From Phormidium tenue FACHB-1050 (GTDB taxonomy: Bacteria; Cyanobacteriota; Cyanobacteriia; Pseudanabaenales; Pseudanabaenaceae), in the NCBI RefSeq assembly GCF_014696925.1, contig NZ_JACJQY010000016.1, positions 1 to 64,000 on the forward strand: a stretch of DNA of 64,000 nt. Direction: 5' to 3'. Below, piece after piece: positions 8,708 through 16,508 of this stretch; position 1 is the first letter of the stretch; the number at the start of each line of letters is the position of its first letter. The notes under the pieces are model-generated. The model was not told where the DNA came from. It did not search any database and worked only from the letters and a program-made list of their open reading frames with translations. A program made the position numbers and the translations under genes.

Positions 8708-9931
8708 ATGCATGAACCTAAACTTGTTGACGCTCTAGCGAAAAAAGAAAACAAAGCTTTAACATCCTTACTATTTATAGGCTTAGTCGGATCTACCTGT
8801 GTTCATGCAGCAGTTATGATTGTTCCAGTACCTACTCTATGGAAAACAACTAACAAAGAGCCAGATGACACTATCGAAATAGTGGTTGAGGCAAGCCAAT
8901 CCACTGAAGAAAAAATCCCCGAAATTGCCACAGAACCAGAACCAATCACACCTGTAAATGAAGAAATCCCCCAGATTGAAACTGCTCCTATAGCGATCGC
9001 CCTTGCGCCCGAAACGATCACACCCATAAAAGAAGGTAAAGATGCTGCGGCTCCAGATGACTTGAAACCTTTGCTAACGAATGGAGCTAGCAACACAACA
9101 ATCCAGCAGGGCGGGGGGACTATCATTGTTAAAAATGGGATTGGATCTGGTTTTGGTAACAACAAAATTCCGACAGGCTTTATTTTAGGTGGCAAAAAGA
9201 ATGGTAATCCCGATGGCAAGAAGAATGGTGTCATTGGTGGAATTACGAATGGTAAACCAGATAGTAAAGGTACTCAAACTAATGCTTTACCGCCCGTTCC
9301 ACCTGTAGAAACTAGAGCCGTAAAACTGGAATGCCTCAGTTGTCCTAAACCTCAATATCGTGGTAGAGAAGGAACTCCCAGAGTTACCTATGACATTACC
9401 CCAGATGGTCGAGTGACAAATGTGCGACTGCGTCAGTCTAGCGGCGATGAGCAGACTGATCGCGAAACGCTAGAAGCAATGAGTAGATGGCAATTTAATC
9501 CCCAAACTGTGCCTGAGGGTGGTCGAGTTAATGTAAAAGTGAGGGTCACCTTTGAAGAAGAAGGTTCTAAATTTCAACGCCAAAACGAGGAGCGTCGTCG
9601 TCAGGAGGCTGAGCAGCTAGCCGCTCAAGAGGTTGAACAAAGAAGATTAGCAGAAGATCGTCGTCAAAGGGAATTAGAAACTCCTAAACCTACGGCTGTG
9701 ACTATTCCCGTGAATTCACAACCTGTGCGATCGCCAGAGCCACAGATAAATTCACCTGAACCAGTTACAACTCCAGTTCAGCCAATTGTTAATTCGCCAG
9801 CCCCAACTGTTACCGAACCAGTCGTACAACCCCTTACCGAACCAGTTGTGGATAATCCCCCTCCCATTACACCCTCACCTCCTTCTATTGAGGCTCCAAT
9901 TACTCCAGAAAAATCTCCATCAGATCCATAG
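8708..9931 (+). CDS. TonB-family energy transducer with long C-terminal extension
   Basis: This 407-residue protein has one membrane helix near residues 20-42, a periplasmic acidic/Pro-rich linker, then a low-complexity Gly/Asn/Lys stretch (about 135-190). A TonB C-terminal domain spans about 212-287 (PRVTYDITPDGRVTNVRL, MSRWQFNP). In classical TonB this domain ends the protein. Here about 120 residues follow: an Arg/Glu/Gln-rich probable coiled coil (290-325) and a Pro/Thr/Val-rich tail. The gene closes the exbB-exbD operon and should energise the upstream receptor. An AGGAGAT ribosome site precedes the ATG. The tail may reach peptidoglycan or other receptors; that is inference. Confidence 0.88.
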   Translation: MHEPKLVDALAKKENKALTSLLFIGLVGSTCVHAAVMIVPVPTLWKTTNKEPDDTIEIVVEASQSTEEKIPEIATEPEPITPVNEEIPQIETAPIAIALAPETITPIKEGKDAAAPDDLKPLLTNGASNTTIQQGGGTIIVKNGIGSGFGNNKIPTGFILGGKKNGNPDGKKNGVIGGITNGKPDSKGTQTNALPPVPPVETRAVKLECLSCPKPQYRGREGTPRVTYDITPDGRVTNVRLRQSSGDEQTDRETLEAMSRWQFNPQTVPEGGRVNVKVRVTFEEEGSKFQRQNEERRRQEAEQLAAQEVEQRRLAEDRRQRELETPKPTAVTIPVNSQPVRSPEPQINSPEPVTTPVQPIVNSPAPTVTEPVVQPLTEPVVDNPPPITPSPPSIEAPITPEKSPSDP

Positions 9932-9946
9932 TGAGCGACTCATACC

Positions 9947-10001
9947 AAAACACAAGAATTGAGTGGCGGCGCTTCGCGCCGCCACTCAATTCTTGTGTTT
10001 T
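9947..10001 (+). terminator. Perfect long hairpin between convergent genes (GGCGGCGCTTCGCGCCGCC core)
   Basis: A perfect inverted repeat with arms of about 25 bases (AAAACACAAGAATTGAGTGG outward from the GC core) lies between convergent tonB and the gene at 10072. The T-run on either strand would let it terminate both transcripts. The core GGCGGCGCTTCGCGCCGCC, and the downstream ATGTCCTAAGCAAA flank, recur elsewhere (19268-19340). The outer arm sequence is unique to this copy yet perfectly paired. Confidence 0.7.
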
Positions 10002-10071
10002 ATGTCCTAAGCAAAGCTTACTTTGCTATAAGCATTCAAATTTACTAACAATTCCGCTAAATTAGAATAAG

Positions 10072-12132
10072 TTAGAACAATCTAGAAGTTAGGAGTAAAA
10101 GCGATAAACCTAGCAGAACTAGAATCGAACTACCGATATTGTTCCAGAATTGGTGATAGCTGGTGAGAGAAGCGCGTTGCTTGGGGCGATCCTCCATAAT
10201 GGGTTGTAACGTCGATAGATCGATGATTGGAAACTTACCGCGCCGAAACCAGCCTGTCGCAATTACCGAGCGATCGCATAGCATTTCTAGATTTTTGATG
10301 GTATTAGAAGGATCGATAATCCATTGACGGAAGTTGGGAATATAGTTGATGAAGGCTAAGCCACCTTGATCTTCTAGGCGTAGCATATAACCAATATAGA
10401 ACTCATCAGTACCATAGCCGAGCAACTCCCCAGGGATTTGAACAGGAGAGCCTTGGACATAACTGGCATAGGGATCGATCATTAGACTTACTAGATCAGT
10501 ATCAGCCACTTTGCGAAAATCGGGATAGCGCAAACTGCCTTGCAGCATAAATCCTAAGCCTAAACCAATCATCGACAAACTCAATAATAACCATCGGTTA
10601 TATAGTTGCGATAACAGCATGGCAGCAGTTACAGCGATCGCAACACCAACAACAGGCGAAATTTGGATTAACAAATCGCGCCAAAAGTTTTGATATAAAG
10701 CTTTTTTATTGAGCTTTTTCTCTTCCTTTAATAGTTCCGCAAAGTCATATTCTGTTAACAGACCCAATTGTTTGGAATATCCTGAAAGAAACTTCAAACG
10801 TTTCCCAACTAGGGGATGGGTGGAATGGATTTCTAGCCAACGCCGCCAAGGATTGAATAGTTCCCAGAGGAAAACTCGATAGGGATCTTGATCGGTTTGT
10901 CCGACATGGGCGATTTCCATTGCTAGCCCGATCGCTGTCATGGTTTGGCGATCGCATATTCCTAATGCTCTCGTAGACTCTAAAAGACGATTAGTGGGCA
11001 TGGCAGGCTGATTAAAAGGCAGCATTTGCCTCGCCATTTTGGGTAGCGCACGAGCCAGAGCATTAGGATTGCCTGTTACTTCTGAAGCAAAGCGATCGCT
11101 GACAATCGTACTGACATGGGAGATCCAAACCAACAAATAATTACTGAGAGAATAGAGAACATTGGCAAAGGTTGCTGTGATTTGCCAGATTTGTTTAGCA
11201 CTTTTAGCGCGATAACTTTGACGGCTCAATAACACATAAATATAATAAAGAACTTGAACGGGAGCGGAAACAAAGGTCAAAACTGCAAAGCTTTTGTTCC
11301 GAATCCTTCCAAGTTGATAGGCATAAACCGCAGCAATTTCATCATCATCTAGACAAGCGAATAACCCGCGACTAACGACAATTCGCGTTGAGTTGGAGAT
11401 TACTCCATAGGTAAAAGCCACAGGTGCATCGTCTTCAATCCATCCCAATCGCGGCACAAATATATTGTACTTTTCACAAAAATTCTCAATGATTTCAACT
11501 GCTTCAGGACTCTTTTCATCCAAATCCGCCAAGGTAATCCATTGAATGCGGTGATATTGTTTTTGAGTGATGTCGATAATCCAAGGTGACATAAAAAACA
11601 GCAAAACGCTGAATACCACTGACACGATCGCCGTTGTGGTTACCCAAGCTTCTGAAAAGTAATCGGTAAAAATTCGCGAAATTCCATAGCTGATTAAAAA
11701 TTGTACGCCGATGATCGCCACGATTGTTAGCACGATCGCCGCAATCAGGAAATATGTATAGCGAGAGGAAAGCGATAGGGTAACGTCTTTTTTGCGATAG
11801 CGACGAGGATCGGACTTGATTACCGAAGCGACATCTTCATTCCGCCTGATGCGATCATCAGTTGGCGCATCAAGGGCAGCACGAAGGGTAATTAAGGATT
11901 TTTGCGCCCATTTTTGCAATTGTGGATCAGAAGATGTTGCTAATTGTTCACAAATAGCGATCGCTTTATCAGCTCGACCTGTTTTTTTGTACGCCGAAAC
12001 TAGCCAAATTTGCGCTTGCACATAGTCTTTGGAGGTCAAATCATTACTATCTTGACTATATTCAGTCAAGATAGCGATCGCCTCAGTATAGTGCTTTCGC
12101 AGCAACGCTTCTTTGCCAGCTTTTAGTGACAT
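10072..12132 (-). CDS. Membrane protein with N-terminal TPR and a degenerate M48-peptidase-like domain
   Basis: This 686-residue protein starts with about 100 residues of TPR-like helices (HYTEAIAILTEYSQ, AQIWLVSAYKKTGRADKAIAICEQL). Two membrane helices (about 127-152 and 163-188) follow, then a region collinear with M48 (HtpX/Ste24-type) metalloproteases. Where M48 enzymes have DDELEAVLAHELGHI, this protein has DDDEIAAVYAYQLGRI near residue 270, so both zinc-binding His and the catalytic Glu of HExxH are replaced. The later DRFASE and STHPLVGKRLKFL segments are retained. It is therefore predicted to be a catalytically dead M48 homologue, perhaps a scaffold or regulator. Further membrane helices lie near residues 510-560 and at the C terminus. 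It converges on tonB. Confidence 0.75.
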   Translation of the reverse strand: MSLKAGKEALLRKHYTEAIAILTEYSQDSNDLTSKDYVQAQIWLVSAYKKTGRADKAIAICEQLATSSDPQLQKWAQKSLITLRAALDAPTDDRIRRNEDVASVIKSDPRRYRKKDVTLSLSSRYTYFLIAAIVLTIVAIIGVQFLISYGISRIFTDYFSEAWVTTTAIVSVVFSVLLFFMSPWIIDITQKQYHRIQWITLADLDEKSPEAVEIIENFCEKYNIFVPRLGWIEDDAPVAFTYGVISNSTRIVVSRGLFACLDDDEIAAVYAYQLGRIRNKSFAVLTFVSAPVQVLYYIYVLLSRQSYRAKSAKQIWQITATFANVLYSLSNYLLVWISHVSTIVSDRFASEVTGNPNALARALPKMARQMLPFNQPAMPTNRLLESTRALGICDRQTMTAIGLAMEIAHVGQTDQDPYRVFLWELFNPWRRWLEIHSTHPLVGKRLKFLSGYSKQLGLLTEYDFAELLKEEKKLNKKALYQNFWRDLLIQISPVVGVAIAVTAAMLLSQLYNRWLLLSLSMIGLGLGFMLQGSLRYPDFRKVADTDLVSLMIDPYASYVQGSPVQIPGELLGYGTDEFYIGYMLRLEDQGGLAFINYIPNFRQWIIDPSNTIKNLEMLCDRSVIATGWFRRGKFPIIDLSTLQPIMEDRPKQRASLTSYHQFWNNIGSSILVLLGLSLLLLTSRLF

Positions 12133-12218
12133 CGTTTCGCCTCAATCTCACAACGTTAGAACTTATTTTGACACTTACCGCACCAAATATAACCATGTTT
12201 GAGTTAGTTAAGACAAAT

Positions 12219-12272
12219 CAAAACCCCAAAGGGAATGACAGAGCTTCTCGCTGTCATTCCCTTTGGGGTTTG
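12219..12272 (+). repeat. Perfect hairpin CAAAACCCCAAAGGGAATGACAG...
   Basis: A perfect inverted repeat with 23-24-base arms and a short loop (about AGCTTCTCG) sits in the gap between the divergent genes at 12132 and 12493. Between divergent genes it cannot serve as an ordinary gene-end terminator, so it is better seen as a dispersed palindromic element. The rest of the gap (12273-12480) is AT-rich and presumably holds both promoters; none could be assigned with confidence. Confidence 0.65.
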
Positions 12273-12492
12273 AGTACAAAGTTCTAGTGATGAATAGGTT
12301 GCGCTGGTCTATTCATACCTTTAGGTATAGGTGAGTGTAAAACGCTTGCATATACACTAGTGTGATAACAATGGCTATATTAAAAGTAGCTATATTTACA
12401 GAATTTAATATTGGGATCGCCAAAATTGTCCATAACAACTGGTAGCTCATACCAATGTTGAATGTTCTGGTTAACATAACAGGAGGAGAACC

Positions 12493-12699
12493 ATGTCTAA
12501 TATCCCAACTGGCGGTCAAATGCTTTGGAAGCTTGAAGATGGTGAACGTGTCTTACATTTACGCCACAATGCAGCAGAACAATGGCGACACTATGAAGAT
12601 TTCCCTGAATATGCGATGCAAGACCCCGTAGGATTTTCCAAAGGTATCGCCACTTTTGTCACATTACTAAAAAGAGATTGGGTAGCTATTAAGTCCTAA
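12493..12699 (+). CDS. Small conserved-looking protein of unknown function
   Basis: This 68-residue product is preceded by a perfect AGGAGGAG ribosome site four bases before the ATG, which strongly supports translation. It is a single soluble domain rich in aromatic and charged residues: LWKLEDGERVLHLRHNAAEQWRHYEDF, then FSKGIATFVTLLKRDWVAI. There is no Cys, signal peptide or membrane helix. I do not recognise the family. It ends against a hairpin shared with the convergent SulP gene and is divergent from the M48-like gene. Confidence 0.75.
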   Translation: MSNIPTGGQMLWKLEDGERVLHLRHNAAEQWRHYEDFPEYAMQDPVGFSKGIATFVTLLKRDWVAIKS

Positions 12700-12740
12700 T
12701 AAAAGAGAATGCGGTGCGATGCACCGCATTCTCTTTTATT
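12698..12740 (+). terminator. Bidirectional hairpin terminator carrying both stop codons
   Basis: AATAAAAGAGAATGCGGTGC pairs perfectly with GCACCGCATTCTCTTTTATT. The left arm overlaps the stop codon of the small protein gene (12697-12699). The right arm contains the stop codon of the convergent SulP gene (12736-12738). The AT-rich outer arms give a U-run on both strands, fitting a shared terminator. Confidence 0.75.
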
Positions 12741-14496
12741 CATCCCAATCATGCCATTCGACTTTATTTACTTCCAAATACATATCCACAGCCTGTCCAA
12801 TGGTGGGAAAGAAGTCATCTTTGCCAATCTTGGTAAAGAGTCCGTAACGTTTGAGGCGATCTTTGGTGGGACCTTTCATCTCTGCGAAGCATAATTCGAT
12901 GTGTGCTTCGCAGAGAGTTTTATCAAGTTCAGCGATCGCATCCGCAGCCGTAAGATCGATATCAGTGACAGGTTCTGCGGCTACCAATACCCACTTAGTT
13001 GTCGTTGGTGCGGTCATAACTGCCTGCCACACCTGTTCACAAAAGGTTTCAGCATTAGCAAAAAACAGCGGTGCATCCCACCGAAAGATTACTAATCCTG
13101 GAATATGTCTAGCTTCGGGATGACGCGAGACATCGTGATAGCCTTTGATACCATCAATACGACCAAGTACTGCATAGTGTGGTCGCCAAGCACTCCAAAC
13201 AAAGGCTATCAACGCTAAAACGACAGCGCCAAAGATGCCTTGAATCACACCGAGGATTGCGACACCACAAAAGCAAACAATTGATAGAAAAAATTCAAAT
13301 CGTCGTAACTGATATAGGCGTAAAGTTCCCCTAATCTCAAAAATGGCTATACCAGCAGAAATTACCACAGCGCTGAGAGCTGCTTGCGGTAAATCTCGTA
13401 ATAACATCGGGGCAAACCATAAAACTATGGCAAGACAAATTGCTCCCACGACTCCTGTAATCTGAGTTTTTGAGCCTGCGGCTTCGGCTACAGGTGTACG
13501 CGAAGCACTACTACTAACGGAAAATCCTTGAAATAATCCTGCGGCAATATTAGCAATACCCAAGGCAATTAATTCTTGATTGCGATCAACTTTATAACCA
13601 CCCCGTATGGCAAAAGTCCGTGATAACACACTCAGATCGGCATAGGATACTAAGGCGATCGCCAAAGCACTGGAAAACAGAGTATCAAATTTGATCGGTG
13701 CAATGTTGGGAACCTGAAACATGGGTAATCCCTGTGGCAAGACTCCGACTACAGATATGCCTGATCGCTGTGCAAGGTCGAATAAAGAACTAACTATCGT
13801 TGCTACAACCACTACTATCAAGACCCCTGAGATTTTGGGAGCTATTCTCTTGAGAACTAGAATCATCAGTAAACAAGATAAGCCGATCGCTAGTGCTGTC
13901 GTGTTGGTTTTGCCCTCTTGGACACCTTGCACAAATCCAATCAGGGCTTCCCAAATCGTATTGCCAGATACTGAAAATCCAAATATCTTCGGTAATTGAC
14001 CAATTAAAATGGTCACAGCAATTCCATTCAGATATCCATAGCGGATTGGTTTAGAAAGTAGTTCGGTAATAAAGCCAAATCTTGCTAGCCCTGCAACAAT
14101 GCAGATAATTCCCGAAAGAATTGCTAACACTCCTGCGATAGCGATCGCCTGTAGAGGATCGCCATTAGACAGTGGGAGTACTGTCGCCGAAATAAGCGGA
14201 ATTAGCGCAGAGTCAGGACCTAATACCAAAATCCGACTAGGTCCAAAAATGGCATAGGCAATTAGTGGCACAATCGTGGCATATAGCCCATAGATCGCAG
14301 GTAAGCCTGCGGCTTCAGAATAGCCCATACCTGCGGGAATAAGGATTGCGGTCAGTACCAATCCTGCAACTATATCTTGGAGTAACCAAGGGAGTTGATA
14401 ATTCTTTAACACAGCGATAATGGGCATCCATCGGGCTAACCCATGAGGACGCGCAGCAAGAGGAGATGGAATATTCGGTGGGGGCTTTGTCAACAA
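12736..14496 (-). CDS. SulP-family anion transporter with STAS domain
   Basis: This 586-residue protein has the SulP pattern: an N-terminal signature region (GLVLTAILIPAGMGYSEAAG, LPAIYGLYATIVPLIAYAIFG), 10-14 membrane helices to about residue 430, and a cytoplasmic STAS domain (about 445-560, RWDAPLFFANAETF and VTDIDLTAADAI). SulP proteins carry sulfate, bicarbonate or other anions, usually coupled to sodium or protons. The sequence is unlike the BicA bicarbonate subgroup at the N terminus (GPDSALIPLI here), so the substrate is left open. The ATG at 14496 begins MLTKPPPNIPSP. It ends against the terminator shared with the small gene on the other strand. Confidence 0.9.
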   Translation of the reverse strand: MLTKPPPNIPSPLAARPHGLARWMPIIAVLKNYQLPWLLQDIVAGLVLTAILIPAGMGYSEAAGLPAIYGLYATIVPLIAYAIFGPSRILVLGPDSALIPLISATVLPLSNGDPLQAIAIAGVLAILSGIICIVAGLARFGFITELLSKPIRYGYLNGIAVTILIGQLPKIFGFSVSGNTIWEALIGFVQGVQEGKTNTTALAIGLSCLLMILVLKRIAPKISGVLIVVVVATIVSSLFDLAQRSGISVVGVLPQGLPMFQVPNIAPIKFDTLFSSALAIALVSYADLSVLSRTFAIRGGYKVDRNQELIALGIANIAAGLFQGFSVSSSASRTPVAEAAGSKTQITGVVGAICLAIVLWFAPMLLRDLPQAALSAVVISAGIAIFEIRGTLRLYQLRRFEFFLSIVCFCGVAILGVIQGIFGAVVLALIAFVWSAWRPHYAVLGRIDGIKGYHDVSRHPEARHIPGLVIFRWDAPLFFANAETFCEQVWQAVMTAPTTTKWVLVAAEPVTDIDLTAADAIAELDKTLCEAHIELCFAEMKGPTKDRLKRYGLFTKIGKDDFFPTIGQAVDMYLEVNKVEWHDWDE

Positions 14497-14526
14497 ATCA
14501 CCTCAATATAAGGATTCTGCAATTTA

Positions 14527-14567
14527 AGATTTTTGATGGCGCGGCGAAGCCACGCCACCAAAAATCT
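14527..14567 (+). repeat. GC-core hairpin (GGCGCGGCGAAGCCACGCC)
   Basis: AGATTTTTGATGGCGCGGCG pairs with the near-complement ending CCACCAAAAATCT, with one or two mismatches. It lies in the gap between the divergent SulP and APH-fold kinase genes, so it is not a gene-end terminator for either; it belongs with the dispersed GC-core palindromes. Confidence 0.6.
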
Positions 14568-14674
14568 GGTTCTTTATTTTACGGCGCAGCCCTAAGTTTT
14601 TAGATAGACTTTCCAGATTACCCAAAAAATGACACTATGCTTAGCCAAAGAATTGTTGATATTACCTAAAACTT

Positions 14675-15799
14675 ATGGCTCAAAATATCCAAATAGATAA
14701 ATTTGCTAAATCGCAAATTATGGCGATCGCCCAGCAGTTCTCTCCTCAAAAACAAATTACTGACATTAAACCCTTTGGCAGTGGCAATATTAATGATACT
14801 TTTTTAGTCTCTTTGCAAGCAGCAGCAGATCAATCTTTTATCTTGCAACGTATCAATACCAAAGTATTTCATGATCCAAAGTTAGTCATGCAAAATATGC
14901 GGGGTTATACAAATCATGTACGCGATCGCCTGCAAAATCACCCACTAGAGCGACGATGGGATATCCCGAAAATATTACCAACGCAGCAAGGGCAAGACTA
15001 TTGGCAGACTGAAAGTGGAGAATTTTGGCGATCGCTTAGTTTTATTGCAGGTTCTCAATCCTTTGATGTTATGGAAAATATGGAACAAGCGCGAGAAGTT
15101 GGCTATGCTTTAGGAACGTTCCATCATTTGACTAGTGATTTAGCACCAGAGAGATTAGCAGATACTTTGGAGGGTTTTCATATTACGCCGCGCTATCTTC
15201 GCCAGTATCAGGAAGTTCTTTCGAGGGCACATTTTAAGCGATCACCTGAAGTCGATTATTGTTTGAAATTTGTAAGCGATCGCCATAGTTTAGCGCATAT
15301 TTTAGAAGATGTAAAAGCGGCAGGGAAATTACCTTTGCGAACGATGCATGGCGATCCCAAGGTGAATAATATTTTATTTGATCGGCAGACGCAACTGGCG
15401 GTGAGTGTCGTCGATTTGGATACGGTGAAATCTGGTTTAGTGCATTACGATATTGGTGATTGTTTGCGATCGGGTTGTAATCCTGCGGGTGAAGAGACTG
15501 AACAATGGCAAGATGTTCAGTTTGATACGGAACTCTGTCAAGGGATTTTGCAGGGATATCTCTCAACTGCGCGATCTTTTCTCACAGAGTATGATTATGC
15601 CTATATTTATGATGCGGTTCGGGTAATTACCTTTGAGTTAGGATTACGCTTTTTTACCGATTACTTAGCAGGCAATATCTATTTTCATGTCAAATATCCT
15701 GAACATAATCTATTGCGATCGCTTGTCCAGTTTCGATTAGTGGAGAGCATAGAATCTCAACAGACAGTTATCAATAAAATTATCAAAGATATAAGATAG
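14675..15799 (+). CDS. APH-fold phosphotransferase (sugar/N-acetylhexosamine kinase-like)
   Basis: This 374-residue protein has the aminoglycoside/choline-kinase fold: N-lobe FGSGNINDTFLVSL with the ATP-binding lysine region replaced by ILQRIN, a catalytic loop HGDPKVNNILF (about residues 226-236), and the metal-binding VVDLDT. This combination resembles N-acetylhexosamine 1-kinase-type enzymes rather than antibiotic kinases. The likely reaction is ATP-dependent phosphorylation of a sugar or other small hydroxyl compound; the substrate cannot be read from sequence. The next gene follows after 15 bases and is probably co-transcribed. Confidence 0.78.
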   Translation: MAQNIQIDKFAKSQIMAIAQQFSPQKQITDIKPFGSGNINDTFLVSLQAAADQSFILQRINTKVFHDPKLVMQNMRGYTNHVRDRLQNHPLERRWDIPKILPTQQGQDYWQTESGEFWRSLSFIAGSQSFDVMENMEQAREVGYALGTFHHLTSDLAPERLADTLEGFHITPRYLRQYQEVLSRAHFKRSPEVDYCLKFVSDRHSLAHILEDVKAAGKLPLRTMHGDPKVNNILFDRQTQLAVSVVDLDTVKSGLVHYDIGDCLRSGCNPAGEETEQWQDVQFDTELCQGILQGYLSTARSFLTEYDYAYIYDAVRVITFELGLRFFTDYLAGNIYFHVKYPEHNLLRSLVQFRLVESIESQQTVINKIIKDIR

Positions 15800-15814
15800 A
15801 GACATTGCAAAGCA

Positions 15815-16468
15815 ATGTATTCATCGCTGCAAACATATATGGAATCATCACAACAAATCCTAGAATTTCTCGATCGCCGTTTTGATGCGATCGATATGCC
15901 TTGTTTTGGCAATGTGAATATTGACTATATTTCTTCCAGATTATTAGCATTTCGGGATGACAGTCGTTGGTTAATTCTGTTTAACTCAATTACTTGGTGT
16001 CCTGCGGGCGAAGGATTGACGACGATATTGGAGTGCGTTGGCAATTGCGTTCAGGGAAGACAAGGATTTGATAGTGATCGCTACCTAATTACAGGACAAA
16101 TTCAATACGATGAAATGTCCAATGACTATTATGTAACTGTCCGTGGGAAGACCATTCCTTTGTCAGAGTTGCAGATTATTTCGCGACCAGATTTGTTTTC
16201 TGAGCATGAGCCGAATATTGCGATCGCGCTATTAGAAAACTACCGTGAAGAGCTATTGGCTAATCAGGAAGAATATGGAGTGTTTATTCCCGAAGGATTG
16301 ACTGAAATTTTACGCCTTGATGAGTGGCATCATCCAGATTGGGATTGTCCACCTAGTCAGACTGAGAGTTTTCCTCTCATTGCTGAAGTTCTATATACTG
16401 GTAAGCCTGATTTGTACAAACCACCATCAAAGCCCAATACTGACTGGAGTTTTTGGTTCCCAAAGTAA
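15815..16468 (+). CDS. Hypothetical protein, 217 residues
   Basis: I do not recognise a family with confidence. The protein is soluble and acidic: QQILEFLDRRFDAIDMP at the N terminus, a β-rich middle (DDSRWLILFNSITWCPAGEGLTTILECVGNC), a DYYVTVRGKTIPLSELQII strand pair, and a Trp/Pro-rich C terminus (EWHHPDWDCPPSQTESFPLIAEVL). The conserved-looking Trp and Cys positions suggest a genuine folded domain. It follows the APH-fold kinase by 15 bases in the same direction. A second in-frame ATG lies at residue 9. Its stop codon forms part of a hairpin shared with the convergent AarF gene. Confidence 0.65.
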   Translation: MYSSLQTYMESSQQILEFLDRRFDAIDMPCFGNVNIDYISSRLLAFRDDSRWLILFNSITWCPAGEGLTTILECVGNCVQGRQGFDSDRYLITGQIQYDEMSNDYYVTVRGKTIPLSELQIISRPDLFSEHEPNIAIALLENYREELLANQEEYGVFIPEGLTEILRLDEWHHPDWDCPPSQTESFPLIAEVLYTGKPDLYKPPSKPNTDWSFWFPK

Positions 16469-16508
16469 CAAACGAATGACGGCACTTTGCGCCGCCATTC
16501 GTTTGTTA
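16466..16508 (+). terminator. Bidirectional hairpin built on the stop codons of two convergent genes
   Basis: TAACAAACGAATGACGGC pairs with GCCGCCATTCGTTTGTTA (one mismatch in the core). The first TAA is the stop of the gene ending at 16468, and the complementary TTA at 16506-16508 is the stop of the AarF/ABC1 gene on the other strand. The arms therefore extend exactly from one stop codon to the other. Confidence 0.75.
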
